DNA from: Oopsacas minuta
Taxonomy: Eukaryota > Porifera > Hexactinellida > Lyssacinosida > Leucopsacidae
Assembly (NCBI GenBank): GCA_024704765.1
Contig: JAKMXF010000005.1
Location: 62,001 to 126,000 of the forward strand
Reading direction: 5' to 3'
DNA length: 64,000 bases
A program made the position numbers and the translations under genes. Below the pieces are notes generated by a model. That model made no database searches. It was not told the origin of the DNA and saw only the letters and a program-made list of their open reading frames with translations. This document shows, one piece after another, positions 1 through 9,656 of this stretch (positions are counted from its first letter, which is position 1; every line of letters begins with the position of its first letter).

Positions 1-660
1 AGGTTTTATAGACTTTATAGACTTCTCTCAGGCATTTATCCGCATAAAATTCTCCATTGAGTCGTTCTCCTTTAGGGGCAGGTATTGAGCCACTGGCCCA
101 TAAGCATCAAAAAATACGCTGTAGAGAACAATATCCTCTCGGAACTGATGTGCCTTTTCAGGGGGATAAAAACCTTATGGAAGCCACGATTTGCTTTGTT
201 CCTTACGCAGAGGTTCAGAAAATTAATCAAATTTCGTCATCAGTAACGATTTCATATTACCTGCGGGAATCACAATCCCTATAATCTTTAAGCAATTTTT
301 AGCGCATGAAACCCTCTGTCTCCTTTTGACACATTATGAGGATTTTTGGTAACCATCGCGTGCTGAAATCTTTCGATTTTTGAGAAAACTGTGTAGAATT
401 GTATGAACACTTCCCGATGAGATGTCCAAGATTAGGCAATCTCTTCAACGCTCAAAGGGGGTCAATATCCAAAAGTTCCAGAATTTGAGAGGCAATTTCA
501 GGGGTGGTAACGGAAATTGGTCTTCCGTTCTGAGGTGCATCTTCAATACTGCCCTACCAGCCTATAAATTACATGCCCATTCATATACAGTGGGATAAGT
601 TACCCCAAGATGAACGGTGACGAGATCCTCATGTATCTGGAGTGGTTAGTCACCGAATAA
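1..660 (-). pseudogene. mariner-like transposase relic, cut by the window start
   Basis: On the minus strand, broken frames read as a mariner (Tc1/mariner superfamily) transposase. The N-terminal helix-turn-helix part lies near 660-420 and contains GRPISVTTPEIASQ, the linker between the two HTH motifs of mariners. Nearer the window start come VTDDE (the usual position of the first catalytic Asp), KEQSKSWLP and SVFFDAYGP, all typical mariner landmarks in the correct order. Stops and frameshifts break it and no continuous protein survives. The C-terminal part, with the second and third catalytic residues, would lie before base 1. Reading is by eye; family assignment is fairly secure, exact boundaries are not. 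Confidence 0.7.
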
Positions 661-1955
661 GGTACGAATCTTTATGTAAGCCTGTTTTTTCAGCTTTTTG
701 CTTGATATGTGTTTTGAAACCATGAAAAAGTTGAATCTCGAAAATTTGTAAAATTGAAAGTAGGATAGATCAGGATACATAATAGCTAGGTGAAATACTA
801 AACAGCATTAACTAGGTAATTGAAAGGACTATTAGGCTATACTATGCATTTCATGTAATCGAGTAGAATTTGGCTGCTATAAACTAAGGATGGGAACTTT
901 TTGAATAACACAAGTAGAAAATATTGCTCGAAAGGTGTCATGTGATCGCCTAATAGGCAAATATGATGGAAAATGCTAATGCTATGAAACTCAAAATATT
1001 GATCTTTGATTTGATTTCAATTACGAGTATGAACATATATAGACATATCTAGGATTACGTCACAATGGAACAAGATATAATACCAAATTGTATTATCAGG
1101 GAAGTTGGGTATGCATGTAAAACTGGCTAACTTGATAAGACCGCAATTGTAACGATTATCAAGATATAAGTGCAATCCATGGTTTCAGCTGTAACTCAAG
1201 AACTAGCCAACCAAGTGATGAAATTTTTTGTTGTTTTTCCAAAATATATTTCGAATATTTTCATAATTGAACTTAGTAATCAAAGATCAAAATTTTGCGT
1301 ATCATAGCGTTACCTTTGATTTGTGTAAACGCCCCACGCTGAATATCCTCAGGGCGATTTCCAAAATATATACAGAAATATACTACAGAAATTTCCAAAT
1401 GTGGCAGAAATATAAAATTATCATAGTTAAACAAATAGGTTTGTAACATTGTCTTAAAAGAATGTAGAGTTAGGAATTTCTGATGGGTTCACGCAATTTA
1501 TTTCATTAACAAGGTGAAGCAATAGCGAATGCTTAGTCGCCTTACGAAGATGTTCAACAAGTAGCATACGGAGGATTAGGATCGGGATCATAGAACATAT
1601 TTTAGCAGTGATCGTGATTGGGATTCAAGTTATCAAAAGTCCCAATATCACACCTAATTTGGCCAATTTCCCGAACTAAAATATATTTTCTGCTTTCCTG
1701 ATCACCCGAGGAATTGGATAATCGAGGTATAGTTCAAGGGCCTGCTGGAATCACAGGCTCTAACCTTGGTAGCTAACTTTGCCACAAAATGACTGAATTT
1801 ATCCTGCTCTCAAAAGCATTCTCTCTAAAGTTGTATTTATCGCCGGTTTAGCTAGAAAAATTAGCGCATTTGGTAAATGTTATAAATGAAAATTTTCAAA
1901 ATGATTTCGACCTGACTTCAATTATGGTAATTATCTCCCAAAGTGGCCCTGTCAG
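661..1955. other. AT-rich intergenic DNA, no gene seen
   Basis: I see no coding signal. One imperfect inverted repeat is present, 981-1010 against 1281-1308, with GATCTTTG shared in opposite orientation. It is probably a short non-autonomous transposon relic. Confidence 0.4.
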
Positions 1956-2167
1956 AGCGAAGGAAAATCGTCTGAGCTATGGAATGGAGCTATTCCCTAC
2001 CCTGTAGCTCCAAATTGAGAGAGTAACTCCCGTTTAAAGATTGAACAAAAATCAAATTTCCATCAAATTAGTTTTCAAACGGGAATAACTCAGTTATTTT
2101 TGCAGCTACAGTGTTGGGAAATGTTCCATTCGATAGATCAGACGATTTTCTTTAATCCTTATTCGCT
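1956..2167. repeat. Imperfect 210-bp hairpin, MITE-like
   Basis: The left half (1956-2045) and right half (about 2070-2167) are imperfect reverse complements. Shared landmarks in opposite orientation are GAAAATCGTCTGA (outer arm), CTGTAGCT (middle) and CCCGTTT (inner arm next to the loop). Arms are about 90-100 bp with a loop of about 30 bp. There is no coding content. The form fits a fold-back or miniature inverted-repeat transposable element, but I could not fix a target duplication. Confidence 0.65.
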
Positions 2168-2297
2168 AAACTACTTAACATCAACTTATACTTAAGTCAA
2201 ATTTTTGAGGATCGACTAATAGCCTAGTTTTGGTACATTCAGGAAATGGTTTAAAGAAGCTAGTATATCAAGTGCAGAAGGCAATTTATGATGCAGA
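2168..2297. other. Short unassigned AT-rich stretch
   Basis: Nothing recognised between the hairpin and the left arm of the 435-bp inverted repeat. Confidence 0.3.
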
Positions 2298-2736
2298 TTT
2301 AGTATCTTACCTCACCCTGATTATAAATATCTCAGAAATACTGTTATTTGTATCTGATAGAGTAGGTAAATGATCAAGATAGCCACAAACCTGGCCAAAA
2401 TCGAGGCAAAATTGATCAAGTTATTGTATTTATCGTTTATAAGCCAAATCATATGGGAAATCTTCATTGCATTATACTAGGCGCATTTCTATTGTTTTGT
2501 GGTTTATACTTCCTACGTAGAGAGTAAAGCCTATCATTGAAAACACTTCTTTTACACATTATTGCTGATTAATACACTTTTAATAGATCATCAAATTTTT
2601 GCTCTGCTTTATTACGCATGCCAAAATGTGACTTATAGCTATACTATCAAGTCTTATATATGTGATTGTTTCGCAATATTTATGCTAAACAATGATATGG
2701 AGTTGATTTGTTGATTGAACTGTAATATTTACTGCA
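2298..2736 (+). repeat. Left arm of a 435-bp inverted repeat
   Basis: This stretch recurs inverted at 5194-5628 with few mismatches. TTTAGTATCTTACC is at its outer edge and TACTGCA at its inner edge. The pair encloses about 2.46 kb containing the decayed Merlin transposase and a hairpin. The outer edge does not look like a transposon terminus, and part of the right arm overlaps a longer open frame on the minus strand. An inverted duplication of pre-existing sequence is therefore as likely as a long terminal inverted repeat. Confidence 0.75.
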
Positions 2737-3160
2737 GTAGATTCTGTATTTGATGACTGGAGTATGCTCCCGTTGATACTTTATTTTCAATTTTGCCTGA
2801 ATGTGCACATGGTTTGGACAGATTTACATGGGGTTTTGATGCAACTACATTACTCGACGGCCAGATGTATATCTTTTGGGAGGACAGTACTTCTTTTTAA
2901 CTAACTGTCTTCTTTTCATTTCGTCCTTTTGTCCTTCTTATCCTTCTTTGTCCATATTTTCCCGTTTTAACTTTATGATATCACCTAAACCTAGAATATA
3001 TCATAAAGAGTTTTCCACTCCTTATTTCGTCAATATTTATTTGATAAGTCTAGCAACTAATATTAATTTTAAGGAAATTTGGCCAAATTCTTCACCCAAA
3101 TTTCCTTGAGCGATGATTCCTATGACATAAATTCATGCACTGTTTATTTAACAATGTACA
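2737..3160. other. AT-rich DNA between the inverted-repeat arm and the hairpin
   Basis: There is a pyrimidine-rich run at about 2890-2970. A short open frame here has no recognisable domain and I do not call a gene. Confidence 0.3.
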
Positions 3161-3330
3161 GTCAAGCCTGCCATACATGATGCAACTTCGTTCATGCACA
3201 AGGCAACATACACGGTATAAGAATGTTGAATAAATAAAGTAAATTTTCTGTAACTTTGTTGTAGGAAAATAGAACATGTTCCTTTTCCCATGCAACAGTT
3301 GCATTGTGTAAGAGTATGATGGGCTTTACA
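3161..3330. repeat. Diverged inverted-repeat element upstream of Merlin 1
   Basis: The left end reads GCCTGCCATACATGATGCAAC and the right end, in reverse complement, carries GCCCATCATACTCTTACACAATGCAAC, so the two ends are imperfect reverse complements about 110 bp apart. A much better-preserved relative is at 37497-37572, also upstream of a Merlin transposase. It may be a MITE or a subterminal part of the Merlin element itself. Confidence 0.45.
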
Positions 3331-3835
3331 CAAATGGTATTAATATGAAAATGTCCTATTTAGCATGGGATATATTGCCACCTTGCTATATTTCCTAACC
3401 TGGATAATTGTGTTTATACGTTTATATTTGCAATAGACAGTGCACGTACTATACAATTTTGTGCCAGCCCTATTATATGGCTTTAGGGAAAGTCAGGTTT
3501 CTCCCAGACCAACTTTTGTTAAATGTAGCAATCGAGAATCGAAAAATTGTTCGATTGGATTGGATTGGCAATCCTGAAATTTTGCCACACCTGGAACTTG
3601 TAAAACTAGAATTCAATATAGGATACCATATATCTTTTTAAGAAACCAAGACACAAGTAATGTGGAGTGTCTAGCTTAATGTGGTATCAGATTTCACCAC
3701 AGTTACTGTTCTAGTTTCTAGCATGTCATTTGGTTCATTAGAGTATCTAAGTCAATAAATGTTAAATTCTGAGTATTGTAGAAGATAATTCATTCACATA
3801 GTTCGCTACATAATAGTACATACGAATATATTTCA

Positions 3836-4730
3836 ATGGCTCACTTCAAGCCTATTAAGATGCATACAGTTCCATCTAGTTTCGGTGTTATGCAACTGAA
3901 AGTATTTTATCAGTCGATTGTTGTTGATGCTGACACTTGTATTACATGGCTTCAAGATAATGGCTTGCTGGTAAGGGGAATGTTCTGCAAGTGTGGCTTA
4001 GTTAGTGTGCTAGGTAAATTTTTAGGTGTAGCAGAAGACCGAATTAGGTGTCCTGAGAGAAACTGCAGAAAGGTTGCATCTCTTAGAATAGGTTCCTTCT
4101 GCGAAGTATTTAATTTTCCATTAATTAATCTGTTAGAATTTATGTATCTTTGGGCAAAGGAGATCATTAGTACAGACGTATTGGTAGAGAATCTGGGATG
4201 GGCAACAGCAACGATAACTGATTGGAAGAACTTCATAAGGCATCTCTTTGAGAGAAGTTTTTGGCAACTCCTCAGCCCATAGGTGGGTCAGGAGAAATTG
4301 TCGAGATAGACGACTGTATGTATGGTAGGAGGAATTACCTTCGAGGGAGACAATTTTCTGGTCAGTGGGTATTTCGGGGGGTGGCTAGAGGAACCAAAGA
4401 TATTTTCATGGTTCCAATTGGAGTCGTTCAGCTGCAACTCTGATTCCTCTAATAAACACCTATATTCTACCCGGGACTACTATAATATTTGATCAATGGG
4501 CATCTTATAGCCTAATTAACCCAGGAATTTTCCTCCGCTTGATTGTAATTCATAGTGAAAACTTTGTTGACACAACTACAGGCGCACATACGCAGACAAT
4601 TGAAGGTGAATGGGAGCATATTAAAAAGCGAACAAGAAATCACACTACTACAAATACAGGCCTATTGGATACCTACCTAGCTGAACATTGCTGGCGTAAA
4701 GTTTGCACAATTCATTCGAGAATATAATAG
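3836..4730 (+). pseudogene. Merlin-type transposase (IS1595/ISXO2-like), decayed
   Basis: Three overlapping frames (3836-4282, 4261-4443, 4539-4727) align piecewise with the better-preserved Merlin protein at 36236-37145. The N-terminal region has a zinc-ribbon-like CKCG...CPERNCRK pattern. The DDE domain begins with GEIVEIDDCMYGRRNY, where the first catalytic Asp sits in EID. The second Asp region is degraded (expected SDEW, seen as a changed DQWA-like stretch near 4495). The last part, HSENFVDTTTGAHTQTIEGEW, keeps the family signature before the catalytic Glu. At least two frameshifts are needed. The gene is dead and much older than the copy in the palindrome spacer. Confidence 0.8.
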
Positions 4731-5193
4731 TGGAATTACAGACCAATGCCCTGTAGTTTAGTTAATTCTTAGTATTCTCATCTGTACCTGTACGTAATTA
4801 TAGTATATTAGTCTTCTAATTAGTAATAATTATCCACTTCATTATATTACATATATTTGAATGCTTTTAAGAATTCATTGTCAACCGTATCGGGAGGTTA
4901 AAATAATTGATAATCCGACATATAAAGCTTACTATACAAGAGCAGGCCGCCCGTAAATTCCGTCAAAACTAACTAAAATTATATCATATATCTATAAATA
5001 TTGATGTTAAAGGATTAGTTCTCGTTGACATTAAACATTTTCAAGTCCAGATAGCCAGAAACCACGCAGTTGGAAACATATTAAACAACTGTATTTTTGT
5101 CAGTGAAATCTTTGGAGGCCCACCGGTAAGAAGTACTGCACTATAATATAAACTGTACTGGCGGCATTGCAACTGTTGAGTTAATAGAGCTAA
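4731..5193. other. AT-rich 3' flank of Merlin 1
   Basis: No gene or clear repeat was recognised between the Merlin relic and the right arm of the inverted repeat. Confidence 0.3.
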
Positions 5194-5628
5194 TGCAGTA
5201 AAAATTACAGTTCAATCAACAAATCAACTCCATATCATTGTTTAGCATAAATATTGCGAAACAATCACATATATAAGACTTGATAGTATAGCTATAAGTC
5301 ACATTTTGGCATGCGTAATAAAGCAGAGCAAAAATTTGATGATCTATTAAAAGTGTATTAATCAGCAATAGTGTGTAAAAGAAGTGTTTTCAATGATAGG
5401 CTTTACTCTCTAGGAAGTATAAACCACAAAACAATAGAAATGCGCCTAGTATGATGCAATGAAGATTTCCCATATGATTTGGCTTATAAACGATAAATAC
5501 AATAACTTGATCAATTTTGCCTCGATTTTGGCCAGGTTTGTGGCTATCTTGATCATTTACCTACTCTATCAGATACAAATAACAGTATTTCTGAGATACT
5601 TAAAATCAGGGTGAGGTAAGATACTAAA
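5194..5628 (-). repeat. Right arm of the 435-bp inverted repeat
   Basis: Reverse-complement partner of 2298-2736. The inner edge has TGCAGTA and the outer edge AGATACTAAA. Identity looks above 90 percent by eye. The outer end extends into an open frame on the minus strand (5569-5799), so this may be the source copy and the left arm the duplicated fragment. Confidence 0.75.
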
Positions 5629-6277
5629 ATTGTCCGTTTTATCCATGCGATTTGAGACATTGGCCAATATGTAATTATTATCAGCAAACGAGAGCTCTTG
5701 ATCCAGAGTTATCAGAACTTCTGATTTAACCTCTGTCGGAGCGGGCTGGCTACCACATCTTCCATTTAATATTCTAACCTTTACAGATTTCGATGCCAAT
5801 TCAGGGTAATTATGTATAACAGCACGTTTTCTTAGGTTATTTTCAACTACCTAGAATCATTTTAGTCTTAATAGTGTAATATATTGGCAATAAGTACATT
5901 TTAGTTAACATTCATTTACCTCATCTACCATGCCCATATCTTCTAACATTTGTACAGCATTTTCAATTGCACAAGATCAATTGCAGTGATCTCCAACAAT
6001 CCCAACAGTGAAGCATTTCCGACATCGGTTTATAGCTGGCTGTCCAACATCTGTCTCAACAATTCGATCCTTATGATGATCTAATTTGAAATGTTTTGAT
6101 GAGTGCGGACTTTTTGAGGATACCAATTATAAGGTTTCTCGTCCTCAAAATTGATTTTGTACAGAGTACTGCTGTTTCCTTGGATTCATTGGATTGCAGA
6201 GACCTCAATTGTTCAGGTTTCTTTTTCTTCGCACAAATGCGACATATAATTTCAACAGTATTCAAGTGGTTTTCCAT
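5569..6277 (-). pseudogene. Unrecognised Cys-rich protein remnant
   Basis: Two open pieces on the minus strand look protein-like. The upstream one (6277-6071) starts MENHLNTVEIICRICAKKKK, with a CxxC. It is followed in a broken frame near 6040-5990 by CRKCFTVGIVGDHC, a second CxxC-type cluster. The downstream piece (5799-5569) is acidic to neutral with no motif I know. Together they resemble a short zinc-finger-bearing protein broken by frameshifts or introns, perhaps a transposon-encoded protein. The 3' end is shared with the left inverted-repeat arm. I do not assign a function. Confidence 0.3.
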
Positions 6278-6299
6278 AATTGATAATTGAATGTCATAT

Positions 6300-7347
6300 T
6301 ATACATTCTGCAATTTATACCCCTTTATGTTGAATTTCTAAAGTTTATCTAGTGAATTATGCAATCTTGAAAATAGTTATATGCCATGGAAAAATAGAAT
6401 ACCTAATATATATTGAGAGTAGTGGGGCATATGGTAAGGGGGGAAAATGTGTCCGAAACCTTTCGCAGAAATACAAAAGTCAACTTTTTCAAAATAGAAA
6501 ATTCTTCTAGTGACGAAATCTTTCAGGAAACAGGCACACTAATGCATACTATTTATAAATTGAGTCAAATCTGCCCTTGCACAGACTGCCCTCCCGTGTT
6601 GAAAATGTCGGGTAGTTCATATACATCGTTGCTGCTGATATTAATAGCTAGGTAAGATTATATTATCCTTCTATTAAAAGTACTTATCTCGAGAATCCTG
6701 GACATTGGTATTAATTTCATGGACACAGGAATTTTGGCGAAAATCCTGGACAATGATCCCCCTAAATCAAGCTCGTTAGAAGGGATTGACAATCGGAATT
6801 TGCCATTCTTAGAATTAAAGGGTTAAGAATGGGAATAAAGTCTATTAGAAGGAATTGAGAATGTGCGCCCCCACTTCAACAGATTGCACTTTGTAGTTTC
6901 CTACTAGAATGAATAGTATTATTGGTCTAGGGAATTAGAAAATTTAGTGTGCGCGCGTACACCTTACAATTTCATGTATTAGGAAAACTCAAATTCATAT
7001 AAGTCATTAAATTTGTTTGATCTACAGGGATAGTAGTATTGTCACGCTTGAAATTTTCCTTGACGAGACAGTTTATTCAATTCTACCTGGTCTTAGTGCT
7101 GGGTTGTTAGTACTTAGTAATTGTATTTGTAAGGAGTGATTAGCTAGCTATATACATATATTATAATTAATTGCACAACAGGTTTTGTCAAATTTGTTGA
7201 TGTTATTGCTTCTAATCGATGATTATGTGCATAGATCCCAGATTGAACGGAAGTAAAGAAATTTACATTAAATTTGTGTTAGGATTGCCCGTGGATATTG
7301 AAAGATGTCTGACTACCACTTGGTTGGTTGTTGATTTGGTCGGGTTG
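6300..7347. other. AT-rich intergenic DNA, no gene supported
   Basis: Several short open frames occur but none has a recognisable motif. No RNA gene or bounded repeat was seen. Confidence 0.35.
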
Positions 7348-7528
7348 CAGACTTACCAACCACTTTTGCAAATTTCCCTGGATTTTCAATATTTTCCCTG
7401 GATTTCACGCTATTTCCCCGATTACACCCGAAAATATCAAGAAATATAGCAAAACATAGCAAAATTTCCCCTGGATTTCAAGTGAAATCCCGAGGTAATC
7501 CAGGGATCCCTAGAGGGTTGTAAGTCTG
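7348..7528. repeat. MITE with CAGACTTAC termini
   Basis: The left terminus reads CAGACTTACCAACCACTTT and the right terminus is the reverse complement of CAGACTTACAACCCTCTAGGG. The interior is an inverted array of TCCCTGGATTT-like blocks. GGGTTG directly abuts both ends, a possible target duplication of at least 6 bp. A relative with the same ends lies at 34030-34116 and mirrored at 39380-39466. The CAG...CTG ends suggest a hAT-type non-autonomous element, which is inference. Confidence 0.65.
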
Positions 7529-8183
7529 GGGTTGGGAATAGATATATACCTGCTGCATGTGATTCTAATCGTCTAACCGAATCCAGCCCTGCATTAAGTT
7601 TCATTTTTATGATGTGATAAATCACACATATGACATATAAAAAATATCTTATGTCGAAGAGGTCATCTTATAGCCTAATAGGCTGATATGTTGGAAAAAT
7701 GTTCTCTGATCCGACTCATTAAGAATATTGCTTATAATTGATATCGATCATAATTGTCCCTCTTCCATGCCATTATAGCCAGCCCGGATCAATTTAATTC
7801 CATGTTATAAATCTTGAATCCGTAATCGTATAAATTACTCTCTACAGATTTCAAAACTGGAAAATTTTTCTGACATAATTGCTAAGCATGAAATAAAATG
7901 ACTTAATTTTGGCTTGAAGATAGATTGTAGATGTAGACTGCTAGTGATTTCGGATTTTATTCAGGCCAAAATGTAACGTTTAAATGCCAAATGTTACGAT
8001 TGGCCAATTGACATTTTTTGGTCAGGATTACCAAACATAAATACAGTTGACCGAACTTGGCACACGTGTCCTGGAAAATTTCGACCAAATCCACTTGGGT
8101 GTGGTTATATAACTAAATTCATGCAAGTGTGTTCATAGCCAATGAGAGTTTGACCTAACATTTTATAATACTTTAGAATCAAT
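7529..8183. other. 5' flank of the RSBN1-like gene
   Basis: No coding domain was seen. Just upstream of the ATG there is a pyrimidine/AT-rich run ending in CTTTAG (about 8171-8176), which could be a 3' splice site for an unseen upstream exon. I cannot identify a promoter. Confidence 0.35.
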
Positions 8184-9656
8184 ATGGAGAATTGTTCTTA
8201 TTTACAAAAGTATTTGAAAATTAAGTACCACCCAAATGGTGGTGCTACAACACTTCACCTTGATCAGGCTGAAATCAAGCATTTATCTGTTCCTGAATTG
8301 AATGAGTTAGCTCTTCTATTTTATTCTCAAATATTTTCGAATAATCTACATGATTCCAGTCATGTTATGGGAGTGATTCATAATTCTGTCGCTGAACAAC
8401 CTGAATATCTTGCATTTCTATCTCAAAGATACCCTACTCTCCGAGTAAGAGTAGCTGTTCTTAATAGTCGAGAAATTCGTACAATGACAATATCTGATTA
8501 TTACACTGAAGTTGAAGCTTCTTATTCGTTTGGAACATTTAAGTGTGGAAATCTGAATCAGTTAAGTCTGGTTGGTGTTGTTGATGAAGAATCAGGTGGT
8601 TATCTTGTAGATCTTATTGATCTTATATCATCTAATATATTTATTCGAAGAAGTTTACCATGGGGTGATATATCCTCTAGTCCTTTTGATCAACCTAGAG
8701 ATTCTAATGATGGCCCCATCTTATGGACGAGAACTGGAGAACAGTATATTGAGTTATCAGACACGCGTCATGTTAAACATCCTCAGGATAAAGTGCAACA
8801 ATTCTATTTAAAACGAAAATCTGAGCCCAGAGAAGTTTTTATTCCGGATCGTACTTTTTGTCACCTTGACTTCTCCCATAATTCATTTCGAGATTCTACT
8901 GCTGCAGCTGGTATATTAAAAGCTGTAACCTTTACGAACTCAAATGAAGCACCTCCCAATGCTGAGGTTAAACATGTTGTTTGTTTTCACCCTCAAGATG
9001 TAAAAGCAGTATGTGATATTTTGCGTATAGACATATATGAGCCACCAGCAACTCAATGTATTCAATGGGTAGATATTGCGAAGTTAAATTCTCTAAGAAG
9101 ACACGGAATCAAATATTCTAGAATTACCTTGTATGATAATGATGCATATTTTATACCTAAGAATGTTGTCCATCAATTTACAACTGTGTCTGCATGTACA
9201 AGTATTGCTTGGCATATTCCTTTAGACGGAGTAGATAGTATCAATAAATGGACTAAGGATGACAAACTAACTAAAAATTCTCTAAGTATCATATCACATT
9301 CTAAAACATCTGAAACTCCTTCATCAAATCAGAAATCGCTTTTCCATCCCGAATCACCTGAGAAAAAAACAATTAAGACGTTCCATATTGACGGTGCGGA
9401 AAATCCTTCTTGTGTCGATGATTTATCTGGCTTAAATGAATCTGATTTTAAGAAAAATCGTCACTATCCGACCAATACTTCCTTGGAATTATCTACTCCA
9501 CCCTGTAAACATTCAAAAGTGTTTGAACATATTCCACCGTGTAATTTTGCAACTGATTCTTCAAATTCAGTGAAGAGATTTAATAACAATAACAGTAAAT
9601 CGCTTAGTGATTTTTCTCCTAATACTATTGACAGCAACCCGAATTTAAACTGTTGA
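8184..9656 (+). CDS. RSBN1-like: RSBN1/KDM9-like JmjC-fold lysine demethylase, single-exon frame
   Basis: A 490-residue uninterrupted frame covers the conserved catalytic region of round spermatid basic protein 1 (RSBN1/KDM9), a nuclear Fe(II)/2-oxoglutarate enzyme reported to act on histone H4K20me2. Visible landmarks, in order: NGGATTLH (18-25), VGVVDEE (130-136), LPWGDISS (158-165), DGPILWTRTGEQ (176-187), SEPREVF (213-219), the HxD metal pair at H227/D229, VCFHPQDVKAV (266-276), QWVDIAKLN (294-302), YDNDAYFIPKNVVHQF (317-332) with the distal His at 330. Residues 350-490 are a Ser/Asn-rich tail I cannot align. The vertebrate protein has a long basic N-terminal region that is absent here. 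Either earlier exons lie upstream (see CTTTAG before the ATG) or this is a short intronless form or retrocopy. No frame damage and no poly-A tract were seen. Confidence 0.88.
   Translation: MENCSYLQKYLKIKYHPNGGATTLHLDQAEIKHLSVPELNELALLFYSQIFSNNLHDSSHVMGVIHNSVAEQPEYLAFLSQRYPTLRVRVAVLNSREIRTMTISDYYTEVEASYSFGTFKCGNLNQLSLVGVVDEESGGYLVDLIDLISSNIFIRRSLPWGDISSSPFDQPRDSNDGPILWTRTGEQYIELSDTRHVKHPQDKVQQFYLKRKSEPREVFIPDRTFCHLDFSHNSFRDSTAAAGILKAVTFTNSNEAPPNAEVKHVVCFHPQDVKAVCDILRIDIYEPPATQCIQWVDIAKLNSLRRHGIKYSRITLYDNDAYFIPKNVVHQFTTVSACTSIAWHIPLDGVDSINKWTKDDKLTKNSLSIISHSKTSETPSSNQKSLFHPESPEKKTIKTFHIDGAENPSCVDDLSGLNESDFKKNRHYPTNTSLELSTPPCKHSKVFEHIPPCNFATDSSNSVKRFNNNNSKSLSDFSPNTIDSNPNLNC

Noticed and set aside
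57-284. A plus-strand 75-codon protein
   Set aside because: The minus strand of the same bases carries mariner transposase motifs in order.
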